Assembly: GCA_903907305.1 (NCBI GenBank)
Contig: CAIVNT010000507.1
Location: forward strand, 1 to 6,655
From: an uncultured Ignavibacteriota bacterium
Lineage (GTDB): Bacteria > Bacteroidota > Ignavibacteria > UBA10030 > UBA8401
Reading direction: 5' to 3'
DNA: 6,655 nucleotides
Shown: positions 5,255 through 6,655 of the stretch, piece after piece
How the letters are laid out: every line of letters starts with the position of its first letter
Numbering within the stretch: the stretch's first letter is position 1
Translations under genes and position numbers: made by a program
Notes under the pieces: generated by a model
The model's database searches: none
What the model saw: only the letters and a program-made list of their open reading frames with translations
What the model was told of the DNA's origin: nothing

Positions 5255-6655
5255 TTACTTATCATCCACAACTTCGAAATCAGCATTCTCCACTTTCTTT
5301 CCGCCGTTGGCTTGTCCGCCGCCGGGAGGAGCCTGCTGTTGCTGCTGAGCGTCGGCGTCAGCACCGGGCTGAGGTCCTGCCGCTTTCGCAGCTTCATACA
5401 TTTTCGTCGATGCTTCATTCCAAATCTTTTCCAATTCCTCTTTCTTTTCTTTGATGCCGGAACCTGCTTTGATCGCCTCTTCCAATGCGGTCGCCGCAGT
5501 TTCGATCTTGGACTTCGTATCAGCATCGATCTTGTCGCCAAGATCCGTCATCTGTTTCCGCGTGGAGAAAACGAGCGAGTCCGCCTGATTCTTCAGTTCG
5601 ATCTCTTCCTTCTTCTTCGCATCATCGGCGGCATGTGCCTGAGCATCCTTCTTCATCTTCTCAACTTCATCTTTGCTTAATCCCGATGAAGAGGTGATTC
5701 GGATGTTCTGTTCTTTTCCGGTGGCCTTATCCTTTGCCGAAACGGAGAGCATACCGTTCGCATCGATATCCAACGATACTTCGATCTGCGGTACGCCGCG
5801 CGGTGCCGGCGGAATCCCGTCAAGATGGAATTTTCCGAGCGAGCGGTTATCCGCCGCCAGAGGACGTTCGCCCTGCAGGATATGGATCTCCACGGACGTT
5901 TGACTGTCCGCAGCCGTACTGAATGTTTCACTTTTCTTCGTCGGGATCGTTGTATTCGCATCGATCAGTTTCGTCAGCACTCCGCCGAGGGTTTCAATAC
6001 CGAGCGACAGCGGTGTTACATCGAGCAGCAGCACGTCGGTAACATCACCGGCCAGCACACCTCCTTGGATCGCGGCACCGATCGCAACAACTTCATCGGG
6101 ATTCACTCCCTTGTGTCCTTCTTTGCCGAAGAACTTCTTCACTAGCTCCTGCACTGCAGGCATTCGGGTCATACCACCGACGAGGATCACTTCATCGATC
6201 TGGCTGATGTTGTAACCGGAATCTTTGATCGCTTTCTCCGTGGGGGTAAGGCAGCGTTTCAACAGATCGTCAACAAGCTGCTCGAACTTTGCGCGTGTCA
6301 ATGTCAATGTAAAATGCTTCGGGCCGTCCTGCGTTGCAGTGATGAATGGAAGATTGATCTCCGTCTGTGCCGAAGATGATAATTCGATCTTTGCTTTTTC
6401 CGCAGCTTCGCGGAGACGCTGGAGTGCCATCGCATCTTTCAGCAGATCGACCCCTTCCATTTTCTTGAATTCTTCCGCGAAGAATTCCACGAGACGCTGG
6501 TCGAAGTTATCGCCGCCGAGATGTGTATCGCCGTTGGTGGATTTCACTTCGAACACGCCGTCGCCAAGCTCCAGCACGGAAACATCGAATGTTCCGCCGC
6601 CGAGATCGAATACTGCAATACGTGAGTTCTTATTCTTTTTATCGAGACCGTATGC
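5255..6655 (-). CDS. dnaK: Chaperone DnaK (Hsp70), 5' end cut by window edge
   Basis: DnaK is the cytoplasmic Hsp70 that binds and releases exposed hydrophobic segments in an ATP cycle driven by DnaJ and GrpE, and passes aggregates to ClpB. The window holds 466 residues; about 175 N-terminal residues lie beyond the right edge, so the full protein would be near 640, normal for the family. Numbered within the window: DLGGGTFD (17-24, phosphate loop with the conserved Thr22), STNGDTHLGGDNFD (39-52), LVGGMTRMPAVQ (158-169, adenosine site), interdomain linker DVLLLD (207-212), substrate-binding domain (about 213-330, including HILQGERPLAADN and GIPPAPRG), a helical lid (about 330-427), then a Gln/Gly/Pro-rich tail and the end ADFEVVDDK. 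The GTG at 6577 is an internal Val codon; the frame is open to the window edge with DnaK sequence. No frameshift or lost motif is seen. Its promoter is outside the window. Confidence 0.99.
   Translation of the reverse strand, partial: AYGLDKKNKNSRIAVFDLGGGTFDVSVLELGDGVFEVKSTNGDTHLGGDNFDQRLVEFFAEEFKKMEGVDLLKDAMALQRLREAAEKAKIELSSSAQTEINLPFITATQDGPKHFTLTLTRAKFEQLVDDLLKRCLTPTEKAIKDSGYNISQIDEVILVGGMTRMPAVQELVKKFFGKEGHKGVNPDEVVAIGAAIQGGVLAGDVTDVLLLDVTPLSLGIETLGGVLTKLIDANTTIPTKKSETFSTAADSQTSVEIHILQGERPLAADNRSLGKFHLDGIPPAPRGVPQIEVSLDIDANGMLSVSAKDKATGKEQNIRITSSSGLSKDEVEKMKKDAQAHAADDAKKKEEIELKNQADSLVFSTRKQMTDLGDKIDADTKSKIETAATALEEAIKAGSGIKEKKEELEKIWNEASTKMYEAAKAAGPQPGADADAQQQQQAPPGGGQANGGKKVENADFEVVDDK

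Noticed and set aside
6577..6579. GTG at 6577 as the start of a 440-residue protein
   Set aside because: The 26 codons before it, up to the window edge, encode conserved DnaK sequence including DLGGGTFD, so it is an internal Val codon.

Overview
The window looks like a bacterial chromosome segment from the Bacteroidota/Chlorobiota (FCB) side of the tree, possibly an Ignavibacteria- or Chlorobi-like lineage. This placement is an inference from protein style: GTTGVGKT as the second Walker A of ClpB, a short ACT-type SerA, weak or absent Shine-Dalgarno before clpB, and moderate GC. It was not tested by phylogeny. All four genes lie on the minus strand, so they read from the right edge to the left: dnaK (5' end cut off), serA, a secreted protein of unknown function, and clpB (3' end cut off by a few codons).

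Right to left: 5255-6655 is the C-terminal three quarters of DnaK (Hsp70). A strong hairpin at 5194-5218 closes the dnaK transcript. serA (3857-5056, D-3-phosphoglycerate dehydrogenase) has its own good ribosome binding site and a tentative promoter. A 112-bp gap follows, then a 291-residue exported protein with a chymotrypsin/trypsin-like fold pattern whose catalytic His and Ser positions appear substituted (2869-3744). A 270-bp intergenic region (2599-2868) holds an approximately 90-bp palindromic repeat-like element and two further inverted repeats directly before clpB. clpB (1-2598) is almost complete.

DnaK and ClpB work together as the bacterial disaggregase: DnaK and its cochaperones deliver aggregates to the ClpB hexamer. 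SerA is metabolic (first committed step of serine synthesis) and has no obvious link to them. The exported protein acts outside the cytoplasm, so its position between chaperone genes may be incidental. The separate terminator, ribosome binding sites and intergenic gaps suggest four mostly independent transcription units rather than one operon.

No whole new system is visible. The points most worth a second look are the degenerate protease, the two inverted repeats upstream of clpB (no CIRCE operator was found there), the palindromic element, and a Gly-to-Trp change beside the catalytic Arg of SerA.
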